From contig CAMDVY010000020.1 in assembly GCA_945878745.1 (NCBI GenBank), positions 1 to 14,220 on the forward strand: 14,220 nt of DNA, read 5' to 3'. Every line of letters starts with the position of its first letter. Position 1 is the first letter of the stretch. Both the position numbers and the translations under genes were made by a program. This document shows positions 6,218 through 14,220 of the stretch, one piece after another. The notes below the pieces were generated by a model. The model did no database searches. It saw only the letters and a program-made list of their open reading frames with translations, and was not told the origin of the DNA. The DNA comes from Klebsiella pneumoniae. GTDB taxonomy: Bacteria > Pseudomonadota > Gammaproteobacteria > Pseudomonadales > Azotimanducaceae.

Positions 6218-9200
6218 ATGGGCAACATCGCCACCTTCTCCATCGATCGTCCGTTGTACACCTGGATGCTCATGCTGGTCTGTGTGTTCGGAGGCTGGTG
6301 GGGCATCAACACTGTCGGGCGACTCGAAGATCCTGCTTTTCCAATCAAGCAGGCCTACATCATCACGAGTTACCCCGGCGCTTCAGCCGTCGAAGTCGAA
6401 CAGGAAATCACCGACACTATTGAAGCGTCATTGCAGGAGCTGCCCTACCTCGATCACCTGATATCGAAATCAGTACCGGGGCGTTCCGAAATCCAGATCG
6501 AGATCATTGAGTCGATCAGCGGCGAAGAAATTCGCCAGATCTGGGATGAAGTGCGTCGACGTGTTGCTGAAGCAGCAGCTCGCCTGCCACCTGGCGCCGG
6601 TACGCCCTATGTCGAAGATGACTTCGGTGACGTGTATGGAATGCTCTACGCCGTCACGATCGAAGGTTACGCACCTGATGTGATCGCCGATGTCGCGCGG
6701 CAGATGAGCAACTCGCTCACGCAACTGGATGGCGTCGCCAAGGTAGCCACTGCGGGAGAGCCCAGGGAAGGACTGTTTGTCGAAATAGCCAACGAAAGAC
6801 TGGTGCGTCTCGGTTTGCCACTCGATGCACTGCTCGCCAGCGTGGGCGCTGAAAACCGCGTCGTCGCCGCCGGCTCTGAAGTACATGGTGGCCGACGCCT
6901 GAGAATCGCACCGGATCTCGCTTTTGACAGTGTTGAAGCGGTATCTGACATGCGTATCGGCAAACCCGGCTCTACCGAAATTTTTCGCTTAGGGGATATC
7001 GCGAACATCTCCCGCGAACCGCTCGAGGACCAATTCCACATCATTCGCCACAACGGAGTTTCGGTCATCACGATCGGTGTCTCGGTAGTGGCCGAACGAA
7101 ACGTGGTCGAAGTGGGTGAACGTGTCGACACAGCGATCAACGAACTTGCTGCCAACCTGCCTCTCGGTATGGAGATCATCCCGATCTACCGGCAACACAT
7201 TGCCGTACGTGATTCCATTGAAGCCTTCCTCTACAACCTCGTGGCATCGGTGTTCACGGTGTTTGCTGCCTTGTTCATCTTCATGGGTTGGCGAGCCGGA
7301 ATCGTCGTGGGGGCAGTACTTTTGTTCACCGTGCTGGGCACACTGTGTGTCATGGCACTGTGCAATATCGAACTGCAGCGCATCTCCCTGGGCGCACTGA
7401 TGATCGCCATGGGCATGCTGGTCGACAACGCCATCGTCATCGCCGAAGGCATGGTCGTTGGAGTTGCCATCGGTCGCAGCCCTGCCGAGGCGGCCGCGCA
7501 GTCGGTTCACCGCACCCAGTTCCCACTGTTGGGTGCCACGCTCATTGGCATCATTGCCTTTGCCCCGATCGGACTGTCCGACGATAACTCAGGCTATTTC
7601 CTGCGTTCCTTGTTTCAGGTGGTAGGGATATCCTTGTTCCTGAGCTGGATTCTGGCCATCACCGTCGTACCGCTGCTGGGCAAGTACTTGCTGGTCGACA
7701 AGACGGCCAACGTGGACAGTGCCACCGAAAATTCGATTTACCAGGGTTGGAGCTATGCACCATACCGGTGGCTGCTGACGCTTGGACTGCGTCGAGCCTG
7801 GACGACAACGTTTGTGATCATCGGCATTACCCTGGCCTGCCTGTGGGCGGCCCAATTCATGAAGCCAGGTTTTTTCCCGACCACCAACACGCCTCTGTTC
7901 TACGTCGACGTGCAACTGCCACAAGGTGCCGACATCCTGACCACTCAAAGCCTCATCGCAGACATGGAAAACACCATCCTGTCAGATCCAGGCGTCACCG
8001 CAGTCAGCAGTTTCATTGGCAGAGGCGCGTCCCGCTTTACGGCAACCTTTCGCCCGGAACAGCCCAACCCCGCCTATACCCAGCTTGTCGTCCAAGTGAG
8101 TGACGTCACACAGATGCCGGCGATCATGCTGCGATTGAGTACAACGTTTGCTGAAACAGCGACTCCGGCAGACATACAGTTCTATCGCATGGAGTTTTCG
8201 CCCAGTGGCAATTCCAAGATCGAAGCGCGGTTCTCCGGCGACGATCCTGCCGTACTGCGACGACTGGCCAACGAGACGCTGGCGGTGTACCTCAAACACG
8301 ATCTCATCGATCGCAAGATCAACTGGCGACAACCGACACTGGATCTGGTGCCGAACTTCGATACCGTGCAAGCCAGGCGCGCCGGAATTTCGCGGCAGGA
8401 CGTTTATTCCACCCTGGCATATGCCACATCGGGTGTGTCCATTGGCTTGTACCGAGACAACGAAAAACTGGTGCCCATAGTCGCTCGCGCACCATTGAAG
8501 GAGCGAGGTGATATCACGAAGCTCGGTGACCGTCTGGTGTGGAGCACCGCTCAGCATCAGTTCGTACCGATGTCCCAGGTGGTACAGAAATTCGAAATCC
8601 GCGCCAGCGATGATCTGATCTGGCGTCGTGATCGAGTACGAACCATCAACGTACTCGCCAATCCTCCACCTGGGCTGAACCCGACTTACGTCTTCAATGC
8701 GCTTCGCTCCGAAGTCGAGGCTATCCCCCTGGCTCATGGATATCGTCTGGAGTGGGGTGGAGAATTCGAAGGCAGTGAAGATGCCAACCGCCTGCTACTC
8801 CAGAAAATTCCCCTGACGTTTGGCATCATGTTACTGATCACCATCCTCATGTTCGGTCGACTCCGCCAGGCCATCGTCATCTGGTTGACCGTGCCCATGA
8901 TCGTCTGCGGTGTGGTCCTTGCGCTCATTGCTACCAATCTGACCTTCACCTTTCCTGCATTTCTCGGATTCCTCAGCCTGTCCGGGATGCTGATCAAGAA
9001 TTGCATCGTACTGGTCGACGAAATGGATAAACGCATCCTTGACGATGGTCTGACGCTTAAGTCCATAACCACTGGCTGCCTCAGTCGACTGCGCCCCGTG
9101 ATGCTGGCGTCGGGTACGACTATCGCCGGCATGGCGCCACTGCTGACCGATGCGTTTTTCAGGGAGATGGCGGTTGCCATCATGGGCGGTCTGACCTTTG

Positions 9201-9271
9201 GAACCCTGCTGACACTGCTCGCAGTACCGGTGTTCTATCGCATCTCGCTGGGTAAAAAAATTCTCGGCTAG
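6218..9271 (+). CDS. RND-family efflux pump, inner-membrane permease subunit
   Basis: This is a proton-driven exporter of 1017 residues, the usual length for the family, with the typical duplicated layout: TM1 near 13-30, a large periplasmic loop, TM2-TM6 (about 335-490), TM7 near 530-546, a second loop, and TM8-TM12 (about 866-1005). TM4 reads GMLVDNAIVIAEG: Asp403 is kept, but the second aspartate of the AcrB pair is Asn404. TM10 has LSGMLIKNCIVLVDE with Lys927, so the Asp-Lys proton relay is retained. I chose ATG 6218 because it matches the normal RND N-terminus and follows the adaptor stop; the frame is open upstream to 6128, but that stretch overlaps the adaptor. No clear ribosome site is visible, so coupling to the adaptor is likely. 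No outer-membrane channel gene follows. The substrate is unknown. Confidence 0.95.
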   Translation: MGNIATFSIDRPLYTWMLMLVCVFGGWWGINTVGRLEDPAFPIKQAYIITSYPGASAVEVEQEITDTIEASLQELPYLDHLISKSVPGRSEIQIEIIESISGEEIRQIWDEVRRRVAEAAARLPPGAGTPYVEDDFGDVYGMLYAVTIEGYAPDVIADVARQMSNSLTQLDGVAKVATAGEPREGLFVEIANERLVRLGLPLDALLASVGAENRVVAAGSEVHGGRRLRIAPDLAFDSVEAVSDMRIGKPGSTEIFRLGDIANISREPLEDQFHIIRHNGVSVITIGVSVVAERNVVEVGERVDTAINELAANLPLGMEIIPIYRQHIAVRDSIEAFLYNLVASVFTVFAALFIFMGWRAGIVVGAVLLFTVLGTLCVMALCNIELQRISLGALMIAMGMLVDNAIVIAEGMVVGVAIGRSPAEAAAQSVHRTQFPLLGATLIGIIAFAPIGLSDDNSGYFLRSLFQVVGISLFLSWILAITVVPLLGKYLLVDKTANVDSATENSIYQGWSYAPYRWLLTLGLRRAWTTTFVIIGITLACLWAAQFMKPGFFPTTNTPLFYVDVQLPQGADILTTQSLIADMENTILSDPGVTAVSSFIGRGASRFTATFRPEQPNPAYTQLVVQVSDVTQMPAIMLRLSTTFAETATPADIQFYRMEFSPSGNSKIEARFSGDDPAVLRRLANETLAVYLKHDLIDRKINWRQPTLDLVPNFDTVQARRAGISRQDVYSTLAYATSGVSIGLYRDNEKLVPIVARAPLKERGDITKLGDRLVWSTAQHQFVPMSQVVQKFEIRASDDLIWRRDRVRTINVLANPPPGLNPTYVFNALRSEVEAIPLAHGYRLEWGGEFEGSEDANRLLLQKIPLTFGIMLLITILMFGRLRQAIVIWLTVPMIVCGVVLALIATNLTFTFPAFLGFLSLSGMLIKNCIVLVDEMDKRILDDGLTLKSITTGCLSRLRPVMLASGTTIAGMAPLLTDAFFREMAVAIMGGLTFGTLLTLLAVPVFYRISLGKKILG

Positions 9272-9275
9272 CACG

Positions 9276-9305
9276 CTGCGTGCGTTCACGCAGAAAAAGG
9301 CTTTT
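9276..9305 (+). terminator. Imperfect terminator after the efflux operon
   Basis: CTGCGTG (9276-9282) pairs with CACGCAG (9287-9293) around CGTT, starting five bases after the pump stop. A T-run (9301-9305) comes eight bases after the stem, with AAAAAGGC between, so the arrangement is not classical. Position and stem strength favour an end-of-operon role. Confidence 0.45.
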
Positions 9306-9358
9306 TACAAAGCGACCATTCCCTTTACTCTTACCGCTCAGATCACGTGCATGGAGTC

Positions 9359-10822
9359 ATGTTGTCGCGTCCCCCGTTGTTGTCTGCCCTGCTGTTGTTC
9401 AGCGCTCTTTCAGTTCCTTTGTCACACGTCGACGCCACGACGACGGAACCTGCAGTCTCGGCAACACTCCCTGCACCGGTGTCGCAGATCGCGCGCGCAC
9501 AAGGGGTACCCGAATCATCGATCAGCGCGTGGGTCCAGAAGATTGGTGATCCCCAACCCATGATCGCGGTCAACGCCGATGTGCCACGCAATCCGGCATC
9601 GACGATGAAACTCGCTACTACCTTTTCCGCCCTGAACGCGCTCGGGCCGACCTACACGTGGGGCACCCGCGTTCATCTGCTGGGGCCGGTGGCACCAGGT
9701 GGAATCGTCAAGGACATCTGGATTCGTGGTGGTGGGGATCCTTATCTGGTGCTCGAAGAGTACTGGAAGATCCTGTCGGCACTGCGCACTAAAGGGATCC
9801 GACGCATCGACGGGGACGTGGTGATCGACACCAGCTTTTTCGACCTGCCTCCTGAAGATCCGGGTGCTTTCGACCATCAACCTGATCGGCCATACAACCT
9901 GGTGCCAAGCGCCTTGCTGGTGAACTTCAATTCCGTGCTGTTTCGTGTCCAGGCCCAGGCGGATGGCAAGGTAGGCACACGCGCCGAACCGCCGTTACCC
10001 AACCTGAAACTCATCAACAGCCTCGCGCCCAGTGCCGGTCGGTGCGGGGGGTATCAACTGGGCGTGGCTTTTGCCGTGCAAAATCTGCCACATAGAAATG
10101 AAGCTGCCTTCTCCGGCCAGTTTCCACTGGCCTGTCGCCAGTTCGAGTTCACCCGAACCGTTCTCAAACCAGAGAGTTATGCCTACGGACTGTTCAAGCT
10201 GTATTGGCAACAACTGGGTGGTGAACTCCACGGCAAGATGCGCACGGGCGTTCTCCCGCCGAGTGCCAAACGCCCCATCTACGAACACCGCTCCCGATCC
10301 ATGGGTGATCTGATTCGGCTCATCAACAAGTTTTCCAACAACGTGATGACTCGGCAAGTGGAAATGACGCTGGGTGCAGAACGATTCGGTCCACCCGCCA
10401 CACCGACCAAGGGACAGCAGGCGATTCTGGAAATTCTCCAGGAACATGGCATCGATACCACCGGCCTGGTAATCGCCAACAGCGCCGGTCTGTCGCGTGA
10501 CAGTCGGATCAGCGCTCGACAAATGGCTGGCATACTCAGGGCGGGATGGGACAGTGCCTACATGCCAGAGTTTGTGTCATCGCTGGCGCTGGTCGGGATG
10601 GATGGCACCATGCGATCGCGATTGAACGGCAGTGCTGGCGCCGGCCGCATGCACGTCAAGACTGGCAGACTTGACCACGTATCGGCGATCGCGGGCTACG
10701 TCACTGCAAAATCAGGGCAACGCCTGTTCGTCGTCCTGTTGATCAACAATCGCAATGCCCACCTGGGGCCAGGCAACCTGCTGCAAAACGCATTTCTGCG
10801 CTGGGCTCACGATACACACTGA
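9359..10822 (+). CDS. dacB: D-alanyl-D-alanine carboxypeptidase/endopeptidase, PBP4 type (peptidase S13)
   Basis: This periplasmic serine enzyme trims or opens peptidoglycan peptide cross-links. Its 487 residues are close to E. coli PBP4 (477). Residues 1-26 are a signal peptide (MLSRPPLLSALLLFSALSVP...). The three active-site motifs of penicillin-binding enzymes are present in order: S81-T-M-K84 with the nucleophile and base, S326-N-N328, and K434-T-G436. Between the first two motifs lies the long insertion typical of class C PBP4 enzymes (GGGDPYL, DGDVVIDTSFFD, YNLVPSALLVNFN). The ATG at 9359 begins a normal signal peptide and has GGAG just upstream, though at short spacing; GTG 9347 would add four residues. 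It appears to be a single-gene unit after a possible terminator, converging on the NSS gene. Confidence 0.95.
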   Translation: MLSRPPLLSALLLFSALSVPLSHVDATTTEPAVSATLPAPVSQIARAQGVPESSISAWVQKIGDPQPMIAVNADVPRNPASTMKLATTFSALNALGPTYTWGTRVHLLGPVAPGGIVKDIWIRGGGDPYLVLEEYWKILSALRTKGIRRIDGDVVIDTSFFDLPPEDPGAFDHQPDRPYNLVPSALLVNFNSVLFRVQAQADGKVGTRAEPPLPNLKLINSLAPSAGRCGGYQLGVAFAVQNLPHRNEAAFSGQFPLACRQFEFTRTVLKPESYAYGLFKLYWQQLGGELHGKMRTGVLPPSAKRPIYEHRSRSMGDLIRLINKFSNNVMTRQVEMTLGAERFGPPATPTKGQQAILEILQEHGIDTTGLVIANSAGLSRDSRISARQMAGILRAGWDSAYMPEFVSSLALVGMDGTMRSRLNGSAGAGRMHVKTGRLDHVSAIAGYVTAKSGQRLFVVLLINNRNAHLGPGNLLQNAFLRWAHDTH

Positions 10823-10843
10823 TGTCGTCCTGGACCCACCCGG

Positions 10844-12235
10844 TCAGCTCAGCAGCCCAAACAGGAGAATGCCGAAAACTATTGGCGGCATGAAATAACG
10901 AACCAGCGTGATCCAGAGCGAAAAGACTTGTGATCGGGTGCCAACTGCATCCTCCACAACGGCTCTCGGAAGTACCCAGCCTGCAAATATGGCGATCAGC
11001 AGTCCGCCGACCGGCAACATGATCTGGTTAGGCAGGAAGTCCAGAAACGCATCAAGTGTCATGCCGAAGACGTAAACGCTCGCCCAGGAACTGAACGACA
11101 GCGCGCCAAGCACACTGCCTGCCAGAACGAGCCCACCTACACTCACCACCGAACGATGTCGACTCCAGCCGAACTGATCCATCGCCCATGCCGCCAGCGC
11201 CTCAAGCAAACCCAGCAGTGAAGTGATGGCCGCGAAAGCCAACAAGGTAAAGAGGACAATTGCCACCACCCGTCCACCTTCCATCTGCGCAAAGGCTACC
11301 GTCAGGGTCTGGAAGATGAGGCCAGCGCCGCCAGCTGCATCCATGCCTTGAGCAAAAACCATGGGAAATACCACGAGGCCAGCCAGAATCGCCACGGACG
11401 TGTCGATGACCGCGATCACGATGGCATAGGTCACCACCGGCACATCACGTGGCAGATATGCTCCAAACGTCATCATTGCCGCCATGCCAACGCCTATGGA
11501 AAAAAACGCCTGGCTGATGGCCGCGAGAAAAGTCTGGCCGGAGACCTTGGAGAAATCCGGAACAAAAAGATACTGAACCGCCTGGGAAAAACCGGTCCCT
11601 GCCACCACGTTGTAGATCACGAGTCCAATGAGCATCACCAGCAGGGACGGCATCATGAACTTGGCGGTACGTTCGATGCCTTGTTGAACACCAAACCATA
11701 TCACCGCAAGACTCAACATCAGCGCCAGCGTCGCCCAACCAAGAAGCGCAGCGGGATCCGCCAGCAGCGACGCAAACTCTGCTTCCGCCGCCAAAGCTCC
11801 GAAGCCATCAAAGCCTGTGGTCAGTGCTTTCACCAGGTAAGCCAGCACCCAGCCGGTCACCACGGTATAGAGGAAACAGATTAACAACGCAGCCAGCAGG
11901 TTCAGATGACCCAGCAATGCCCAGGAACGACTATGCCGGTGTCTACCTGCGAGCCGGGCAAGCGCAAAGGGCGGACTCCCGCCGCCCTGTCTGCCGATCA
12001 CAATCTCGGCGATGAGAATGGGCACGGCGACTAGCAACGCGCAGCCAATGTAAATGAGCACGAAGGCACCGCCCCCGTTTTCGCCGGTCAGATAAGGAAA
12101 TCGCCAGATGTTTCCCAGTCCGACCGAAAACCCGGTCGCCGCCATGAGAAAACCAAAACGCGATCCGAACAGCGGCCCAGTGGACAACCGATTACTCGTC
12201 CTTGGGGCGGGTGATCGACTGAAGATGTCCAGCAC
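10844..12235 (-). CDS. Sodium-dependent transporter, NSS (SNF) family
   Basis: This is a sodium-coupled importer of amino acids or related amines, 463 residues with 11-12 helices. TM1 carries the family signature GLGNIWRFPYL, then ENGGGAF. TM6 has AFFSIGVGMAAMMTFGAYLP, matching the unwound LeuT-fold helix. TM7 has an Asp (VIDTSVAILAGLVVFP) where LeuT has a sodium-binding Asn, as I recall also for the bacterial transporter MhsT. In TM1 the residue after G of the usual G-[SN]-A-V-G is Phe, which may alter the substrate pocket. Translation starts at GTG 12235, inside the dehydrogenase gene (44-base overlap), with AAGG upstream; TTG 12187, just past the dehydrogenase stop, is an alternative that still keeps TM1. 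It is the last gene of the Rieske-SDR-NSS operon and probably imports that pathway's substrate (inference). Confidence 0.93.
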   Translation of the reverse strand: MLDIFSRSPAPRTSNRLSTGPLFGSRFGFLMAATGFSVGLGNIWRFPYLTGENGGGAFVLIYIGCALLVAVPILIAEIVIGRQGGGSPPFALARLAGRHRHSRSWALLGHLNLLAALLICFLYTVVTGWVLAYLVKALTTGFDGFGALAAEAEFASLLADPAALLGWATLALMLSLAVIWFGVQQGIERTAKFMMPSLLVMLIGLVIYNVVAGTGFSQAVQYLFVPDFSKVSGQTFLAAISQAFFSIGVGMAAMMTFGAYLPRDVPVVTYAIVIAVIDTSVAILAGLVVFPMVFAQGMDAAGGAGLIFQTLTVAFAQMEGGRVVAIVLFTLLAFAAITSLLGLLEALAAWAMDQFGWSRHRSVVSVGGLVLAGSVLGALSFSSWASVYVFGMTLDAFLDFLPNQIMLPVGGLLIAIFAGWVLPRAVVEDAVGTRSQVFSLWITLVRYFMPPIVFGILLFGLLS

Positions 12236-13175
12236 CCCACACCTTTTTCAGGAACTCGTCGGTATATGCCTGCTCCGGGTCTTCACGCACGAACTGGTCG
12301 AGCCGTACTGCATCGTCGCCCACCAGGATGCGCCAACGACCCTCTCGAACGCCGTTGAGGATGATCTGGGCTGCCTGTGCCGCTGTTGTCGGCGCTTTGT
12401 CACGAAAATCGACTGCCCTCTGGTGCATTGCGGAGCGAATGCCATCATCGGGCAGATTGCCAACCGGATAACCCATCGCCACCATTCTGGTTCTTGCAAC
12501 ATCGACCTCCTCGGCCGACATTTCCAGCGCGCCATGTTTACCCAGCACCTTGGACGTATTGAGGGCAATGGAGGTGCCGATATGTCCAGGCATCACCACC
12601 GAAGCGCCTACATGCGGCGCATGTTTTTTCAGATCCGTCATGATGGCTTCGGTAAAACCTTTCACCGCAAACTTCGCCGCCGAGTAAGCCGTGTGTTCAA
12701 TCCCTGAGCCGAGGGATGCCCAGAACCCATTCACGGAACTGGTGTTGATGATGTGGCCTTCTTCACTGGCCACGACCAGCGGCACAAACGCCCGACAACC
12801 GTAGTAGACCCCATACCAGCATACCGCGAAGGTGCGTTCCCATTCCGCCCGGTCACCATTGATGAAGCTGCCTCCCCCACCAATCCCGGCATTGTTGAAC
12901 AGCAGATTGATATGGTTGGTATCGTGTGCGTCCTGCACTGCATCACGGAATGCCAGCATCTCGGCTTCAATACTGACGTCACAAACAAACGTACTCACAC
13001 GCACACCATTGGGCGCTGCGGCCAGGGCCATAGACTGTGTCTCGGCCATATTGGCTGAAGAGACATCGCACATCGCCACGTGACATCCTTCTGCTGCCAG
13101 AGCGCACACCAGTTCTCGCCCCATACCGGTGCCACCACCAGTCACCACGGCGATTTTCCCCGAGAAATTCTTCAT
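12192..13175 (-). CDS. Short-chain dehydrogenase/reductase (SDR)
   Basis: This cytoplasmic NAD(P)-dependent oxidoreductase has 327 residues, longer than the usual 250. It has the cofactor motif TGGGTGMG (12-19), Asp37 at the end of strand 2 (suggesting NAD rather than NADP), a CDVS turn (65-68), NNAG (94-97), and the catalytic Ser (SS, 146-147), Tyr164 and Lys168 (YSAAK). The tetrad Asn, normally in the 'x-N-x-x-G-V' helix, is replaced by Cys119 (AVCWYGVYYG). The C-terminal extension of about 70 residues may bind substrate. It begins one base after the Rieske oxygenase stop (TGA-T-ATG) with no strong ribosome site, so it is very likely translationally coupled. It probably oxidises an alcohol made by the oxygenase, or a pathway alcohol or diol (inference). 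Confidence 0.93.
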   Translation of the reverse strand: MKNFSGKIAVVTGGGTGMGRELVCALAAEGCHVAMCDVSSANMAETQSMALAAAPNGVRVSTFVCDVSIEAEMLAFRDAVQDAHDTNHINLLFNNAGIGGGGSFINGDRAEWERTFAVCWYGVYYGCRAFVPLVVASEEGHIINTSSVNGFWASLGSGIEHTAYSAAKFAVKGFTEAIMTDLKKHAPHVGASVVMPGHIGTSIALNTSKVLGKHGALEMSAEEVDVARTRMVAMGYPVGNLPDDGIRSAMHQRAVDFRDKAPTTAAQAAQIILNGVREGRWRILVGDDAVRLDQFVREDPEQAYTDEFLKKVWGAGHLQSITRPKDE

Positions 13176-13176
13176 A

Positions 13177-14220
13177 TCAGTCCAGTTTCAGCCAACGGGC
13201 ATAGAGTTCGTGAAAGTGTCGCACCTTGGATTCCTGATATCGCGCCAGCACCACTTCTGTGAACTGTGCAGCTTCCAGGCCGAGCTGCACTTTCGGCAGA
13301 TTGAACGAATCCTGCTGGAACACCTTGGCCAGCGCGCCGAGTTCGACGGCCAGGGACCAATCGTCCTCTTCATTCAGCCAGTGCACCGGTGCCGGCTCAG
13401 GGCGCTCACCCGCGAACGGCGACAGGTAGTAACACTCCATGATCGACTTGTCGTGGTGATCACCATACGGTCGGAATCGATAGACGATGCGGTTGAATCC
13501 ACCCCACGGGTGAAAGTTCGGGAACATGGTGTAGTAAACGCTGTCGGACACTTCCGAGTCGGCTATGGGACGATTGCCAACAATCGGCTTGAGTGCCTGC
13601 CGGGACGCTTCTGCCAACGCCGCCCGGGCGCGCATTCCCGCTGGAATCTTCGGACCATCACGATCCTCGAATTTCATGGTCACGGAATCGAACAATTCCT
13701 GCTCGGTGGGCGTGAAGCGCAGATGCGGGCTCGGTGTGCCATTGGGCGTGATGGCCCGTGACATGTTGCCCCACACATCGTACTGCGTGTTCTCGTCACC
13801 GATGCCGACCAGGATTTGTGGATGCGTTGTGATGACATGGAAAGCTTCCATGAACGCTTCCTGACAGAGTTTCCAGTTGCAGGCCATCACCTTCGCAACA
13901 TGGGCCTGGATGTAGCGGTTTTCCGGCTCCCAGACGGCGAAGTGCTCAGGCATGTCGCCGAGGAACTTCATCAGCGGCTCTGCGTTCATGTCCATGTTGA
14001 TGAACACCCAGCCACCCCACGTTTCTGCACGAACCGGGGTTAGCCCAAGATCCTTTCGCTGCACCTGAGGGAAATCCCACTCAGACGTGATGTTCCGGAT
14101 GGAACCATCGAGATTGAAGGCAAAACCATGGAAGGGGCAGATGAAGTTGGAGGCATGCCCCGGATGGTCACACAGGCGTCGGCCACGATGTCGGCACACG
14201 TTGTGATGCGCCATGACGCC
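13177..14220 (-). CDS. Rieske non-heme iron oxygenase, alpha subunit (5' end off the window)
   Basis: The frame is open to the right edge, so the N-terminus, probably several tens of residues, is missing; 347 residues are visible. The Rieske [2Fe-2S] ligands are C9-x-H11 (NVCRHRG) and C28-x2-H31 (CPFHG), 16 residues apart. The mononuclear iron site follows: NWKLCQEAFMEAFHVITTHP, giving His128 and His133, with Asp304 (QQDSFNLPKVQ) as the likely third ligand. The residue before the first His, usually an aspartate that bridges electrons between subunits, is Glu125. The enzyme would use O2 and electrons from a reductase to hydroxylate or demethylate an organic substrate in the cytoplasm; no ferredoxin or reductase gene lies in the window. 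It is the first visible gene of the operon with the SDR and NSS genes. Confidence 0.95.
   Translation of the reverse strand, partial: GVMAHHNVCRHRGRRLCDHPGHASNFICPFHGFAFNLDGSIRNITSEWDFPQVQRKDLGLTPVRAETWGGWVFINMDMNAEPLMKFLGDMPEHFAVWEPENRYIQAHVAKVMACNWKLCQEAFMEAFHVITTHPQILVGIGDENTQYDVWGNMSRAITPNGTPSPHLRFTPTEQELFDSVTMKFEDRDGPKIPAGMRARAALAEASRQALKPIVGNRPIADSEVSDSVYYTMFPNFHPWGGFNRIVYRFRPYGDHHDKSIMECYYLSPFAGERPEPAPVHWLNEEDDWSLAVELGALAKVFQQDSFNLPKVQLGLEAAQFTEVVLARYQESKVRHFHELYARWLKLD

Noticed and set aside
7982..8737. Minus-strand open frame of 251 codons
   Set aside because: It lies wholly inside the RND pump gene on the opposite strand and has no recognisable domain. It is a codon-bias shadow.
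11348..11884. Plus-strand open frame of 178 codons
   Set aside because: It is antisense to the NSS transporter. Its His/Arg-rich composition is typical of the reverse of membrane-protein codons.

Overview
The window looks like ordinary chromosome from a Gram-negative, probably marine or environmental gammaproteobacterium. The signs are moderately high GC, closely packed genes, a lipoprotein-type periplasmic adaptor with an RND pump, a periplasmic PBP4-type enzyme, and catabolic genes of the Rieske oxygenase and SDR families. The taxonomic call is an inference from gene content and codon style. There are no rRNA, tRNA, insertion-sequence or CRISPR features.

Layout, left to right. Positions 1-1077 (minus, running off the left edge) encode a thioredoxin-like domain with a CPTC motif fused to a conserved domain of unknown function. 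Divergent from it, 1196-2368 encodes a membrane protein with a degenerate FHA-like cytoplasmic domain, one transmembrane segment and a helical periplasmic tail. Next comes a 419-base stretch with no secure gene. It holds a doubtful small secreted ORF with a 15-base tandem repeat, then a leader with two hairpins sharing the sequence TAGCGCC. The leader precedes a 77-residue membrane-anchored protein (2788-3021). An 11-bp inverted repeat and a hairpin covering the ribosome binding site lie ahead of a spinster-type MFS transporter (3229-4515).

Positions 4558-9271 are a compact efflux operon. A near-perfect palindrome, very likely the operator, abuts a TetR/AcrR repressor gene. The repressor gene overlaps a lipoprotein adaptor gene by ATGA, and the RND inner-membrane pump follows 13 bases later. 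No outer-membrane channel gene is present, so the pump probably borrows a TolC-like protein encoded elsewhere. A hairpin after the pump may end the transcript. A PBP4 (DacB) D-Ala-D-Ala carboxypeptidase/endopeptidase gene follows (9359-10822).

The right end (14220 down to 10844, minus strand) is a three-gene operon: a Rieske non-heme iron oxygenase (5' part off the right edge), a short-chain dehydrogenase one base downstream, and an NSS-family sodium-dependent transporter overlapping the dehydrogenase end. A plausible reading is uptake of an amine or amino-acid-like substrate, hydroxylation, then alcohol oxidation; the substrate cannot be read from sequence. This operon converges on dacB with only 21 bases between the stop codons.

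The least familiar parts are the thioredoxin fusion, the FHA-like membrane protein, and the hairpin-rich leaders between 2639 and 3226.
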